NCBI GenBank assembly: GCA_031555935.1
Contig: JAVBTX010000001.1
Coordinates: forward strand, 1-64,000
From: Roseburia_C sp031555935
GTDB lineage: Bacteria > Bacillota > Clostridia > Lachnospirales > Lachnospiraceae
Direction: 5' to 3'
DNA length: 64,000 nt
A model generated the notes under the pieces. That model saw only the letters and a list, made by a program, of their open reading frames with translations. It searched no databases and was not told where the DNA came from. Of this stretch, positions 25,957 to 35,405 are shown piece by piece. The stretch's first letter is position 1, and each line of letters opens with the position of its first letter. The position numbers and the translations under genes were made by a program.

Positions 25957-26559
25957 CTACTTCACCAGTGCCAAAAATTTATTCTGCAACTGCTCCTCTT
26001 CCGAAAAAATACCTCTTGTCACAAATGTCACTGTCTTACTGCCCGGTTTCTTAATGCCCCGCATTGTCATACACATATGCTCTGCCTCAATCATCACCAT
26101 TGCCCCCTTCGGTTTTAAGTAATCCATTAAGGCATCGGCAATCTGAGCTGTCAACTGTTCCTGCAATTGTGGCCGGCGCGCATATATTTCCACGGTTCGG
26201 GCAAGTTTGCTTAGTCCGACAACCTCTCCATTTGGAATGTAAGCAACATGGGCCTTTCCATAAAATGGCATTAAATGGTGTTCGCAAGTCGAATAAAATG
26301 TAATATCCTTTTCTAATACCATTTCATTACTTTCCTCCAAGCCTTTCAATGATTGGCTTGCCGAGGGCGATTTTCCGCTGCGAGTGCGAAAACGCTTTGC
26401 TAATGGCTCATCCGCTTCCATATCCATGCCACCAAAAATCTCTTCATACATTCTGGCAATTCGTTCCGGTGTTTCGACCAAACCTTCGCGGTTTAAATCT
26501 TCGCCGATTCCTTCTAAAATCAACCGCACTCCGGCTTCTACTTTTGCTTTATCTATCAT
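25957..26559 (-). CDS. folE: GTP cyclohydrolase I, with an internal insertion
   Basis: A 200-residue enzyme that converts GTP to 7,8-dihydroneopterin triphosphate, first step of folate synthesis. The zinc and catalytic blocks are intact: FYSTCEHHLMPF, the His of GKAHVAY, LSKLARTVEIYARRPQLQ, and EAEHMCMTMRGIKKPGSKTVT. The usual length is 185-190. Residues about 58-75 (within RTRSGKSPSASQS) are extra compared with the Bacillus-type protein, and the DNA there resembles the dispersed repeat seen elsewhere in the window. The insertion lies in the loop before the catalytic zinc cysteine. Its effect is unknown; the frame is preserved. Confidence 0.95.
   Translation of the reverse strand: MIDKAKVEAGVRLILEGIGEDLNREGLVETPERIARMYEEIFGGMDMEADEPLAKRFRTRSGKSPSASQSLKGLEESNEMVLEKDITFYSTCEHHLMPFYGKAHVAYIPNGEVVGLSKLARTVEIYARRPQLQEQLTAQIADALMDYLKPKGAMVMIEAEHMCMTMRGIKKPGSKTVTFVTRGIFSEEEQLQNKFLALVK
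26335..26388 (-). repeat. repeat-derived in-frame insertion in folE
   Basis: Bases 26362-26379 (plus strand) read CGAGGGCGATTTTCCGCT, matching 16 of 18 bases of the dispersed element (CGAGGGGGACTTTCCGCT at 47767 and 47804). The surrounding 54 bases encode about 18 residues missing from typical FolE. The match to the rest of the element is weak. Confidence 0.5.
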
Positions 26560-26580
26560 GGTTGTCCTCTTACCTTTATC

Positions 26581-27900
26581 TCAATATTTCTTGCTGCTAC
26601 TTTCCACTATACCTTCGACAACACCACGCACTTGTCCTAAATATGATAACGAACCAAATGCGAGTATCACACCGTCCGCAGCGGTTGTCTCTAAGGCTGA
26701 TTTCACTGCCCATTCCACCGTTTTGGCACAAACAACATAATGGTGCAAATAATATTTTTCCACCTCTGCCGCCAAATCTTCGGCCGATAATGCTCTTGGA
26801 TTATCCGGTGTCACCGTATAGACACGCTTCGCCTGAGGTAGTAATATTTTTAAAACCTTCTGGTATTCTTTATCAGCAAGCACCCCTATTATATAGGTTA
26901 TTTCGGTATTTGTAAAACAGTTTTCAATTGTCTCCTGTAATTTCCTGGCGGCATCCTCATTATGAGCCCCATCCAAAATAATTCTTGGTTTTTGACAAAT
27001 CGTCTCAAAGCGCCCATGCCAAACCGTATTAGCCAAGCCGCGTACCACTGAAGCATTTGTAATTTGATAACCCCGCGATATTAATAGCTCTGCTACTGTA
27101 ATTGCTAAGACTGCATTCTGAAGCTGTGGCTGACCGGTTAGCCGCGTTTGAAACTCACACTGCTGACCAGATAGTGGAAACTCAAAACGCATTCCATCTG
27201 CATCATAATAGACTTGTTCTAAAAGCTGCTCCTTTGATACCATCAAGCCCGCATTCATCAGTGCTGCCTGCGTCTCAACAACTTGCATCGCCTCCGGCTT
27301 TTGGCTGACTGAAACCACCGGACACCCTTGCTTGATAATACCCGCCTTGACCGTAGCTATTTCAGCCAATGAATTACCCAAAAAGCCCATATGGTCCATA
27401 CTAATAGATGTCAATACCGAACACAACGGTCGTTTGATTAGATTCGTTGCATCCATCGCACCACCAAGTCCGGTTTCGAGTACCACTACATCACATTTTC
27501 TTCGATAAAAATATACAAAAGCAATCGCCGTTTCGACTTCGAATACGGTCGGATGTGGTTTGCCGCTTTGGACCAAACGCTGACAAGCCTCTGCCACCTC
27601 CTCTGCCACACTTGCAAAGGTATCCGGTGAAATTGGTTTGCCATCTATCTGGTAGATTTCCTCGTAGCAAAATACGGCTGGCGAACTGTATCGACCAACC
27701 TGGTAAGATGCTTCTTTTAGAATCTGCGCCAGAAATGCACAGACTGAGCCTTTGCCATTCGTGCCTGCGACATGAATGACGGCCAGCTTGTCTTGCACAT
27801 CACCTAACTCCTGCATCAGATTTTTGATGCTCTCAAGTCCTAAAATACTGCCATATTCTTTTGTCTTATCAATAAATGCCATTGCCTCCTGGTAGGTCAA
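26581..27900 (-). CDS. folC: folylpolyglutamate / dihydrofolate synthase
   Basis: A 439-residue ATP-dependent ligase that adds glutamate to dihydropteroate or folate. Motifs: the P-loop HVAGTNGKGSVCAF, SISMDHMGFLGNSLAEIA with the carbamylated-lysine region KAGIIKQG, and the C-terminal Mur-ligase domain with LDGAHNEDAARKL and PDNPRALSAED. It starts with TTG and AAAGGAG lies upstream, abutting the topoisomerase stop. It leads the folate series directly after the type II topoisomerase subunit A, so a transcript from the topoisomerase genes probably reads through. Confidence 0.94.
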   Translation of the reverse strand: MTYQEAMAFIDKTKEYGSILGLESIKNLMQELGDVQDKLAVIHVAGTNGKGSVCAFLAQILKEASYQVGRYSSPAVFCYEEIYQIDGKPISPDTFASVAEEVAEACQRLVQSGKPHPTVFEVETAIAFVYFYRRKCDVVVLETGLGGAMDATNLIKRPLCSVLTSISMDHMGFLGNSLAEIATVKAGIIKQGCPVVSVSQKPEAMQVVETQAALMNAGLMVSKEQLLEQVYYDADGMRFEFPLSGQQCEFQTRLTGQPQLQNAVLAITVAELLISRGYQITNASVVRGLANTVWHGRFETICQKPRIILDGAHNEDAARKLQETIENCFTNTEITYIIGVLADKEYQKVLKILLPQAKRVYTVTPDNPRALSAEDLAAEVEKYYLHHYVVCAKTVEWAVKSALETTAADGVILAFGSLSYLGQVRGVVEGIVESSSKKY

Positions 27901-27901
27901 T

Positions 27902-30148
27902 TTATCTCTTTACTCCTTTGGTATCGCGATTTCCAATGTGAAGACGATTCAGCGCAATCTCCTTATCTTTAATCGTTATATTTTTGCTTTCGCCAGCAGA
28001 GGAGTCTGCTAACAAATGTATTTCCACCAGTCTGTCATCCGGTGAAAGCTTCATGCCACGAACGCCGACTGCGCCCTTCTTTTTCTCCGGTATTGTTTCC
28101 GCTGCAATTCGTAAAAACATATCTTTTTCCGACTGCATGACAATTGTCTCGCCACCCGAAAGGATATGTACCAGCAGTACCTCATCGCCCTCGGTCAACT
28201 TAGTCGCTGCGGTCGTTCGTTTTGCCACATCAAATTCGGTTCCCGCCACCTGTTTTAGCATTGCTGTTCTGGTACCAAAAATCAGATGTTTGCCACTGAC
28301 TTCTTCAAGACTTTGCACATATACTAAATGTTCTTTGGAACTGTCATAATTACTAACGTTATCAATTGGCATTCCCTTATCCCGAAATTTGCCAAATGGT
28401 ACATCTAATACTTTGAGCAGATGCAGTTGTCCGGTATTTGTAAAAATGCAGATTTTTCCGGTATTTTTACAAGGAATCACATAACGGTTCTCGTTATCTG
28501 CATTCTCCTTATTTCGTTCATAGGTGCTGACATCAATCGTTTTGGCATAACCGAAGCGATCCATTAAGAAGACAACATCCATCTCTTCGATTTTCTTTTC
28601 CTCATATACCGCTTGTGCAACATTGGCAATCTCGGTTCTCCTGGCCCGGCCAAACTCCTGCTTATAGCCATCTAATTCCTTCATAATCACCTTTGCCATC
28701 GTCCCACGATTCGTCAGAATATCCTCGTATTTGGCGATGTTCTTAAGCGTTGTATCATGCTCTGCCATCAGACTCTCAATCTCTAAACCAATCAGCTTAT
28801 ACAAACGCATTTCGAGAATTGCTGTCGCCTGACGTTCCGTAAAATGCAGCTGCTTTGCCTGTTGCTCTGACTTGGTTGATTTGAATTTAATGCCGGCTGT
28901 TTCACCATTGATTAAACAAGTCTTGGCTTCTTTAATATTTTTACTGCCGCGCAGAATCTCGATAATTAAGTCAATGACATCACAAGCCCTGATCAAACCT
29001 TCTTGAATCTCTTTTTTATCCAATTCTTTGGCCAGTAAAGTCTTATATTTCCGCGTTGCCAGCTCATATTGAAAATTAACATGATGGCGGATAATTGGAA
29101 TAATTCCAAACGTCTCTGGCCGGCCATCTGCTACCGCTAACATATTCACACCGAAGGTATCTTCTAATTTGGTTTTCTTATATAACAGATTACACAGGTT
29201 CTGGGCATCGGCACCCTTGCGCAGTTCTATTACAATGCGAATCCCATCCTTCGAGGATTGATTGGAAATATCCACAATATCACTCGTCTTTTTGGTTTCT
29301 ACCAGCATAAACACATCATTTAAAAATTTTCCGATATTAGCACCAATCATTGGATATGGAATTTCGGTTACAACAAGTCTTTCCTTGCCGCCCTTCATCT
29401 GCTCCACTTCAACTTTTCCGCGAACTTTAATCTTACCCATTCCGGTCTCATAAATATTCAAAAGCTCGTCCTGATTAATCACAATCCCACCGGTTGGAAA
29501 ATCCGGTCCTTTGACATACTCCATCATTTCAATGGTGGTAATGTCAGGATTTTTCATATAAGCTTTGACCCCCTCAATTACTTCTGAAAAGTTATGTGGT
29601 GGGATACTCGTTGCCATACCGACGGCGATTCCCTCGGCACCATTTACCAGCAAGTTCGGTACTTTTACTGGCAGAACTGCCGGTTCCTTTTCGGTCTCGT
29701 CAAAGTTGGGAACAAAATCAACGACATCCTTGTCCAAATCAGCGAGATACGCCTCCTGGGTAATCTTCTGTAAGCGCGCCTCGGTATAACGCATTGCCGC
29801 TGCGCCGTCACCCTCGATGGAGCCAAAGTTACCATGTCCATCCACCAATGGCATCCCCTTTTTAAACTCCTGCGCTAAGACAACTAACGCATCGTAAATT
29901 GAGCTGTCACCATGTGGATGATATTTACCCATCGTGTCACCCACAATACGGGCACATTTACGATATGGCCGGTCATACCTTATGCCAAGCTCATGCATGT
30001 CATACAAGGTTCTGCGCTGTACCGGCTTAAGCCCATCGCGTACATCCGGCAGTGCTCTGGCAACAATTACACTCATGGCATAATCGATATAAGATTTCTG
30101 CATTATTTCAGAATATTCTGTCTGAATAATCTGTTCTTTTATTTCCAT
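27902..30148 (-). CDS. type II topoisomerase subunit A (ParC/GyrA-like)
   Basis: A 748-residue DNA-cleaving subunit. The breakage-reunion domain has GLKPVQRRTLYDM, KYHPHGDSSIYDAL and the catalytic tyrosine in AAAMRYTEARL. The residues at positions equivalent to E. coli GyrA Ser83 and Asp87 are Ser and Asp, so no quinolone-resistance change is seen. The C-terminal beta-propeller lacks a canonical GyrA box (QRRGGKG); the nearest segment is KKKGAVGVRGMKL. That argues for a decatenating, topoisomerase-IV-like or divergent gyrase role; a second, canonical gyrase would be expected elsewhere in the genome. Paired with the B subunit 30 bases upstream. Confidence 0.9.
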   Translation of the reverse strand: MEIKEQIIQTEYSEIMQKSYIDYAMSVIVARALPDVRDGLKPVQRRTLYDMHELGIRYDRPYRKCARIVGDTMGKYHPHGDSSIYDALVVLAQEFKKGMPLVDGHGNFGSIEGDGAAAMRYTEARLQKITQEAYLADLDKDVVDFVPNFDETEKEPAVLPVKVPNLLVNGAEGIAVGMATSIPPHNFSEVIEGVKAYMKNPDITTIEMMEYVKGPDFPTGGIVINQDELLNIYETGMGKIKVRGKVEVEQMKGGKERLVVTEIPYPMIGANIGKFLNDVFMLVETKKTSDIVDISNQSSKDGIRIVIELRKGADAQNLCNLLYKKTKLEDTFGVNMLAVADGRPETFGIIPIIRHHVNFQYELATRKYKTLLAKELDKKEIQEGLIRACDVIDLIIEILRGSKNIKEAKTCLINGETAGIKFKSTKSEQQAKQLHFTERQATAILEMRLYKLIGLEIESLMAEHDTTLKNIAKYEDILTNRGTMAKVIMKELDGYKQEFGRARRTEIANVAQAVYEEKKIEEMDVVFLMDRFGYAKTIDVSTYERNKENADNENRYVIPCKNTGKICIFTNTGQLHLLKVLDVPFGKFRDKGMPIDNVSNYDSSKEHLVYVQSLEEVSGKHLIFGTRTAMLKQVAGTEFDVAKRTTAATKLTEGDEVLLVHILSGGETIVMQSEKDMFLRIAAETIPEKKKGAVGVRGMKLSPDDRLVEIHLLADSSAGESKNITIKDKEIALNRLHIGNRDTKGVKR

Positions 30149-30177
30149 CTATTTATGTCCTTTCTGACTAATACAAT

Positions 30178-32100
30178 CTATACATCTAGCTCCGCTTCTC
30201 TGGCATTTTTATAAATAAATGCCCGGCGCGGCGGCACATCTGTGCCCATCAGCATTTCCGTTACGTCGGAGGCCATTCTGCCATCCTCTATTTCAACTCG
30301 TTTTAACATTCTCGTCTGTGGGTCTAATGTGGTTTCCCATAATTGGGACGCATCCATCTCACCAAGACCTTTATAACGCTGTAACGTAAATGGTCCTTTA
30401 TGCTTTTTGCGATAACGCTCTAATGCCGCATCGTCATAGAGATACTCCTCAGCCCCTTTGCTTGGCATCGCCTTATAGAGCGGTGGCATCGCAATATAGA
30501 CGTGGCCTTGAAAAATCAGTTCTGGCATAAATCGGTAAAACAGCGTCAATAACAGCGTCGAAATATGCGCACCATCGACATCGGCATCAGCCATAATAAT
30601 AATCTTGTCATATCGCAATTTCGTAATATCAAAGTCATTGCCAAAGCCCTCTGAAAAACCACAGCCAAAAGCATTAATCATCGTCTTTATCTCGGCATTG
30701 GCCAATACTTTATCAATACTAGCTTTCTCCACATTCAAAATTTTCCCGCGAATTGGCAGAATCGCTTGGTAATTACGGTCCCGCGCTGTCTTTGCCGAGC
30801 CTCCCGCCGAATCTCCTTCGACAATAAAAATCTCACAAATAGAAGGGTCACGGCTTTCACAGTTTGCCAGTTTGCCATTTGAATCAAATGAAAATTTCTG
30901 TTTGGTCAATAGGTTTGTCTTGGCCTTCTCTTCGGTCTTTCGTATCTTAGCTGCTTTCTCGGCACAGCCAATGACAGCCTTTAAAATCTCCACATTTCGG
31001 TCAAAATAAAGCTGAATCTCGTCATTGGTTACTTTCCCAGTCACCTTTACCGCATCCTGGTTATCGAGCTTGGTCTTGGTCTGTCCTTCAAAACGTGGGT
31101 CGGGATGCTTCAAGGAAATAACTGCTGTCATCCCATTTCTTACATCTGTACCGGTAAAATTGGCATCCTTTTCTTTTAATATCCCCAGCTCTCTGGCGTA
31201 GGAGTTTATCACATTCGTAAAAGTGGTCTTAAATCCAGTTAAATGAGTTCCACCCTCGGCATTATAAATGTTGTTACAAAAGCCCAAGATATTCTCATGA
31301 AATTCCGTTGTGTACTGTACCGCTACCTCCAGTGAAATACCATCACTCTCACCAGTAAAATAAATAACCGGACAAACCGTATCAAGATTCTTATTCAAAT
31401 CCGTGACAAAGCCGACAATTCCTTCTTCTTCATGATACTCAATATGTTCAATCTCTTCACCGCGCTTATCTTCGTAGATAATCGTCAGCTTCGGATTCAA
31501 GTAGGCCGTTTCATGCAGGCGGCTTTTGACATCATCGCCTTTAAATCTGGTCTTTTCAAATATCTCCGGGTCGGGCAGAAAATTAATCTTAGTTCCGGTT
31601 TTTCTAGTCTTACCAATGACTGGCAGCAATCCTTTTTCCAATTCTACAACTGGCACACCGCGCTCATAGCGGTCATGATGAACACATCCTTCTCGGCTGA
31701 TTTGAATATCCATATAAGTTGACAGCGCATTTACGACTGACGAACCGACACCATGCAAGCCACCGCTTGTCTTATACGCTGAATCGTCAAATTTACCACC
31801 AGCATGCAGGGTCGAAAAGACCAAGCGAGCTGCCGATATTCCTTTCTCATGCATTCCCACCGGAATTCCTCGGCCATTATCGACAATTGTACAAGAGCCA
31901 TCCGCTTCTAACGTTACCGAAATACTATCACATACACCAGCAAGATGTTCATCCACTGCATTATCAACAATCTCATATATTAAATGATTTAATCCTTTTC
32001 TTGAGACACTTCCTATATACATTCCCGGCCGCTTCCGGACCGCTTCAAGTCCTTCTAAGACCGATATACTACTCGCATCATAAACAACTTCATTGGCCAT
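30178..32100 (-). CDS. type II topoisomerase subunit B (ParE/GyrB-like)
   Basis: A 640-residue ATPase subunit. The start at MANEVVYDASS follows AGGAGG; an upstream frame of 34 residues has no site. GHKL ATPase motifs: EIVDNAVDEHLAG and DNGRGIPVG, then GGLHGVGSSVVNALS. The TOPRIM motif EGDSAGGSAK, the DADVDGAHI metal site and the C-terminal YKGLGEMDASQLWETT are intact. It pairs with the A subunit downstream. It lies after a terminator that separates it from the PucR-type regulator, so its promoter is probably in the 32101-32160 region. Confidence 0.93.
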   Translation of the reverse strand: MANEVVYDASSISVLEGLEAVRKRPGMYIGSVSRKGLNHLIYEIVDNAVDEHLAGVCDSISVTLEADGSCTIVDNGRGIPVGMHEKGISAARLVFSTLHAGGKFDDSAYKTSGGLHGVGSSVVNALSTYMDIQISREGCVHHDRYERGVPVVELEKGLLPVIGKTRKTGTKINFLPDPEIFEKTRFKGDDVKSRLHETAYLNPKLTIIYEDKRGEEIEHIEYHEEEGIVGFVTDLNKNLDTVCPVIYFTGESDGISLEVAVQYTTEFHENILGFCNNIYNAEGGTHLTGFKTTFTNVINSYARELGILKEKDANFTGTDVRNGMTAVISLKHPDPRFEGQTKTKLDNQDAVKVTGKVTNDEIQLYFDRNVEILKAVIGCAEKAAKIRKTEEKAKTNLLTKQKFSFDSNGKLANCESRDPSICEIFIVEGDSAGGSAKTARDRNYQAILPIRGKILNVEKASIDKVLANAEIKTMINAFGCGFSEGFGNDFDITKLRYDKIIIMADADVDGAHISTLLLTLFYRFMPELIFQGHVYIAMPPLYKAMPSKGAEEYLYDDAALERYRKKHKGPFTLQRYKGLGEMDASQLWETTLDPQTRMLKRVEIEDGRMASDVTEMLMGTDVPPRRAFIYKNAREAELDV

Positions 32101-32160
32101 GATCTTCCTCCTCTTTCCTCTGCGGATTAGTATACCACAAGAACAAGTGTTTTGCAAAAG

Positions 32161-32194
32161 AAAAAAACGCCTTCCCATTAAAACGGAAAGACGC
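32161..32194 (-). terminator. terminator after the PucR-type gene
   Basis: Minus-strand 9-bp stem CGTCTTTCC/GGGAAGGCG (two G-U pairs) followed by seven T. Confidence 0.8.
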
Positions 32195-32201
32195 TCTCTC
32201 A

Positions 32202-33293
32202 TTATATATCTTCATTATTTTCTCGCCTATGGTATTCCATGTGCGAAACAACCATCATTGCAATTTTGAAGGTCATCGCATCTTCAAATACCCGGATATC
32301 AAGACCAATCATCTTTTGGAAACGCTCGAGCCGGTAAACAAGCGTATTTCGATGGATAAATAGCTGTCTGGCTGTCTCCGATATGTTCAGATTGTTTTCA
32401 AAAAAACGCTGAACGGTGACCATCGTCTCGTCGTCTAAATCTAAATCACGGTCACCAAAAATTTCTTTGATGAACATTTCACATAACGTCATCGGCAACT
32501 GGTAAATCAAGCGACCGATTCCAAGTCTGCTATAGGATATCGTTTCATCAACCGCATAGAAGATACTTCCTACCTCCAAGGCCATCTTGGCTTCCTGATA
32601 GGACTTTGCCAAATCCGGCAGTTTGTCCACGATATTACCGTAGCCCACCCGAACCTTCATCATTGCCTCGGCATGCAAATTGTCAACGATCGTCTTGGCC
32701 AACTCATCGACATCCGCTTCGCTTTTCATCTGCTCCGCATCCTTAATCAAAATAATGTTTTGCTCATCCAGCTCCGTCACAAAATCTTTGCTCCGGTCAG
32801 CGAACATATTCTTAACTGTTTCTAAAATGACAGTATCCTTTCGCCCCTCTATTTCAATCACATAAACAAGTCTTTTCGACTGCTCAATATGCAGCTTCTT
32901 GGCCTTGTTATACATATCCACTACCAGCATATTGCCTAGTAGAATATTCTGCATCAGGTTACTGCGGTCAGAAAGCTCCCGGTTCGCTAAAACCAGATTA
33001 CGAATTTGGCAAACGGTCAAACGTCCCACCATATAAGCTTCGTCGGTTGCCGCTTTGACAAGCAGAATATACTCTGCATCCTGCTCAACAATCACCTTAA
33101 AATAATGATAGCCCCCCAGCATCTGGCTTTCCGCCATCGAGCCGGCAAAATTAACCACCATATCTGCCTGTTCTTCCTCCGGCGCAAAGGTTGCCGCAAT
33201 TAATTTTCCTTTATCATCATATAGAATCAGACCTGTCTTGGAAATCTCGCTGATTTCATCCAATGTTGTCTTTATTTTATGATTCGAAAGCAT
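32202..33293 (-). CDS. PucR/CdaR-type transcriptional regulator
   Basis: A 363-residue regulator. The C-terminal 60 residues form the PucR helix-turn-helix (NLNISETARQLFIHRNTLVYRLERFQKMIGLDIR), the signature of the CdaR/PucR family. The N-terminal part has a sensory domain with GAF-like features (LILYDDKGKLIAAT) and a central GGDEF-like degenerate domain of the type found in CdaR. Some family members sense sugar diacids or purine metabolites. The target genes are unknown; the MsmK-type ATPase gene lies just upstream but is separated by a terminator. GGAGGACGAGAC precedes the ATG. Confidence 0.85.
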   Translation of the reverse strand: MLSNHKIKTTLDEISEISKTGLILYDDKGKLIAATFAPEEEQADMVVNFAGSMAESQMLGGYHYFKVIVEQDAEYILLVKAATDEAYMVGRLTVCQIRNLVLANRELSDRSNLMQNILLGNMLVVDMYNKAKKLHIEQSKRLVYVIEIEGRKDTVILETVKNMFADRSKDFVTELDEQNIILIKDAEQMKSEADVDELAKTIVDNLHAEAMMKVRVGYGNIVDKLPDLAKSYQEAKMALEVGSIFYAVDETISYSRLGIGRLIYQLPMTLCEMFIKEIFGDRDLDLDDETMVTVQRFFENNLNISETARQLFIHRNTLVYRLERFQKMIGLDIRVFEDAMTFKIAMMVVSHMEYHRRENNEDI

Positions 33294-33342
33294 GTCTCGT
33301 CCTCCCAGTCTAATTTTAGTATACGTACTTTCCTAGTTGAAT

Positions 33343-33374
33343 AAAAAACCCCGAGTGTCAAAGCACCCGGGGTT
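33343..33374 (-). terminator. terminator after the MsmK-type ATPase gene
   Basis: Minus-strand stem AACCCCGGGTGC/GCACTCGGGGTT-like pairing (33347-33374), followed by a T-rich tail (GTTTTTTATT). Confidence 0.85.
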
Positions 33375-33403
33375 CTATGCTCGGTTATTATTATTTTACC
33401 GAA

Positions 33404-34516
33404 CTAGTTTGTAATTGTCAATTCTGTATCCTTATCAAATACATGTACTTTCTCTGGATCAATTGCAAGTGTGATGTGGTCGCCTAAACGAGCTGGTGTT
33501 CTTGAATCAACCTTTGCAGTCATATGAGAACCTGCTAATGTGTAGTATAATAATACTTCAGAACCAAGTAACTCGTATCCTGTAACATCTGTTTCAATCT
33601 TGCTGTCTTTGAAAGTTTCAATCTGAATCTCTGAATCAGAAATATTCTCTGGTCTGATACCCATAACTACGGTTTTACCATTGTAATTTCCATCAACTAA
33701 TTTCTTAGCTTTTGCTGGTGGTAAAACAACGCTGAATTTATCAAATTTTAAGGTAACTTTCTCGCCTTCGATCACACACTGAGCATCAATGAAGTTCATC
33801 TGAGGAGATCCGATAAATCCTGCTACGAATAGGTTATCTGGCTCATTGTATAATTTCTGTGGGGAATCAATCTGCATAGTCAAACCATCTTTTAATACAA
33901 CGATTCTGGTTCCCAGTGTCATAGCCTCGGTCTGATCATGTGTTACGTAGATGATTGTAGCACCTAATCTGTGATGTAATGCAGAAATCTCAGCACGCAT
34001 CTGAACTCTCAGCTTAGCATCCAAGTTTGATAAAGGCTCATCCATTAAGAATACTTTTGGATGACGAACGATTGCACGACCCATAGCAACACGCTGTCTC
34101 TGTCCACCGGATAATGCTTTTGGTTTACGATCTAACAATTTCTCAAGGTCAAGAATTCTTGCTGCTTCGTTTACTTTTTCTTCGATTTCTTTCTTTGGAA
34201 CTTTTCTTAACTTAAGTCCGAATGCCATATTATCAAATACGGTCATATGTGGATACAAAGCGTAGTTCTGGAATACCATTGCGATATCTCTGTCTTTTGG
34301 TTCTACGTCATTTACGATTCTGCCATCGATTGATAACTCACCAGAAGAAATCTCTTCCAAACCAGCAACCATACGAAGTGTTGTTGATTTACCACATCCT
34401 GAAGGACCTACGAAGATGATAAATTCTTTGTCATCTACTTCAAGGTTGAAATCCTTAACTGCTTCAAAGCCGTTTGGATATACTTTACAAATGTTTTTTA
34501 ATGATAGACTTGCCAT
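33404..34516 (-). CDS. msmK: carbohydrate ABC transporter ATPase (MsmK/UgpC type)
   Basis: A 370-residue ATPase that powers CUT1 sugar importers. Walker A GPSGCGKST (about residues 36-44), the signature LSGGQRQRVAMGRAI, Walker B VFLMDEPLSNLDAKLR and the H-loop VTHDQTEAMTLG are intact; residues 240-370 carry the TOBE/OB-fold domain that contacts sugar-specific regulators. In Firmicutes such a single ATPase often serves several permeases. The GH13/MalFG/MalE-type operon at 52-57 kb has no ATPase of its own, so this protein is a likely partner. It stands alone between a terminator and its own promoter region. Confidence 0.92.
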   Translation of the reverse strand: MASLSLKNICKVYPNGFEAVKDFNLEVDDKEFIIFVGPSGCGKSTTLRMVAGLEEISSGELSIDGRIVNDVEPKDRDIAMVFQNYALYPHMTVFDNMAFGLKLRKVPKKEIEEKVNEAARILDLEKLLDRKPKALSGGQRQRVAMGRAIVRHPKVFLMDEPLSNLDAKLRVQMRAEISALHHRLGATIIYVTHDQTEAMTLGTRIVVLKDGLTMQIDSPQKLYNEPDNLFVAGFIGSPQMNFIDAQCVIEGEKVTLKFDKFSVVLPPAKAKKLVDGNYNGKTVVMGIRPENISDSEIQIETFKDSKIETDVTGYELLGSEVLLYYTLAGSHMTAKVDSRTPARLGDHITLAIDPEKVHVFDKDTELTITN

Positions 34517-34657
34517 TGGAATACCCTCCTAAATTTGCACATAATGTGTGTTCTTGTTTAACTATGCTTATCATAACCGAAAGCCACTCGTTTGACTATG
34601 CAAGGATTCCACAAATATTTTTGACTTTTTTGTTTAAACTGACAAGTTTCAATAGGC

Positions 34658-34696
34658 AAAAAAGGATTCTCCGTCAATGTGACGAAGAATCCTTTT
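34658..34696 (-). terminator. terminator after the phosphoribosyltransferase gene
   Basis: Near-perfect stem AAAAGGATTCTTCGTC/GACGGAGAATCCTTTT on the minus strand, with flanking T/A runs on both sides. Confidence 0.85.
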
Positions 34697-34721
34697 CATA
34701 TTGTACAAACCGACGGATTCC

Positions 34722-35360
34722 TTATAGCATTGAATAGCCAAATCCATTTACCATTGCCTCTAAGCGCATGCCCTTCGCGCAGAATGGGCAGTCTTTTTGG
34801 TTGTAAGCCTGATATCCCGGAACATCTGCTTCGGTAAAAATCGCCTCAACAGGAATACCATCCACACTTTCAATCGTACTGAACACCGATATTACCTTCT
34901 CAACAATTCCACCATAGTAACTGATACACTCCATGCTCCGACGAATCGTTTCGCCAGTTGTCGCTGTATCCAGCAGTAACACAACGTGCTTATTGTATAT
35001 CTTGTTTTTCATATTATCACGGAAAATCATCTGACCGTTGTTCATTTCCGGCTCAACAACATATAAGGTCTCATGTACGTTCGTGGACATAACGTTTGCT
35101 GCAATCAGACGCTCCGCTAAAAATGTTCCCAGCACCTCAGTGCCGTCCATACAGACAATCGTATCAGCATAAGAAATATCGGCAATTCTACTCTGTATCA
35201 CAGCCGCCGCTTCCTTTGCTTCACTGATACGGGTTTTGATACTAGTCACATCAATATAATAATTAATGTGAGAATGACTTGTTGCAAAATGTCCCGTCAC
35301 TACATGCATCGCCAGCTTATTACTCTCTTTTGAATAAAACTTTACCATCCGTTCTTCCAT
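34722..35360 (-). CDS. phosphoribosyltransferase-like protein
   Basis: A 212-residue protein. The start follows AGGAGG (35360); a longer frame is not supported. The core contains VVLLLDTATTGETIRRS, the PRPP-binding loop of type I phosphoribosyltransferases (hydrophobic stretch, Asp, then TTGET), and earlier ADTIVCMDGTEVLGTFLA. Orotate phosphoribosyltransferase-like members of this shape act in pyrimidine salvage or biosynthesis. A C-terminal CPFCAKG cysteine pair is unusual for the core family. Neighbours are dut, gpsA and plsY. The substrate base cannot be determined from the sequence. Confidence 0.75.
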   Translation of the reverse strand: MEERMVKFYSKESNKLAMHVVTGHFATSHSHINYYIDVTSIKTRISEAKEAAAVIQSRIADISYADTIVCMDGTEVLGTFLAERLIAANVMSTNVHETLYVVEPEMNNGQMIFRDNMKNKIYNKHVVLLLDTATTGETIRRSMECISYYGGIVEKVISVFSTIESVDGIPVEAIFTEADVPGYQAYNQKDCPFCAKGMRLEAMVNGFGYSML

Positions 35361-35405
35361 TGTGTTACCTCCTGTTTTCAGCATCCCCAAGCTTATGCGA
35401 GGGGC

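Noticed and set aside
26560..26580. Tetrahydrofolate riboswitch before folE
   Set aside because: Only about 21 bases separate folE from folC, so there is no room for one; folE is internal to the operon.
26349..26915. 188-residue plus-strand frame over folE and folC
   Set aside because: Antisense to two well-supported genes; composition is that of a shadow frame.
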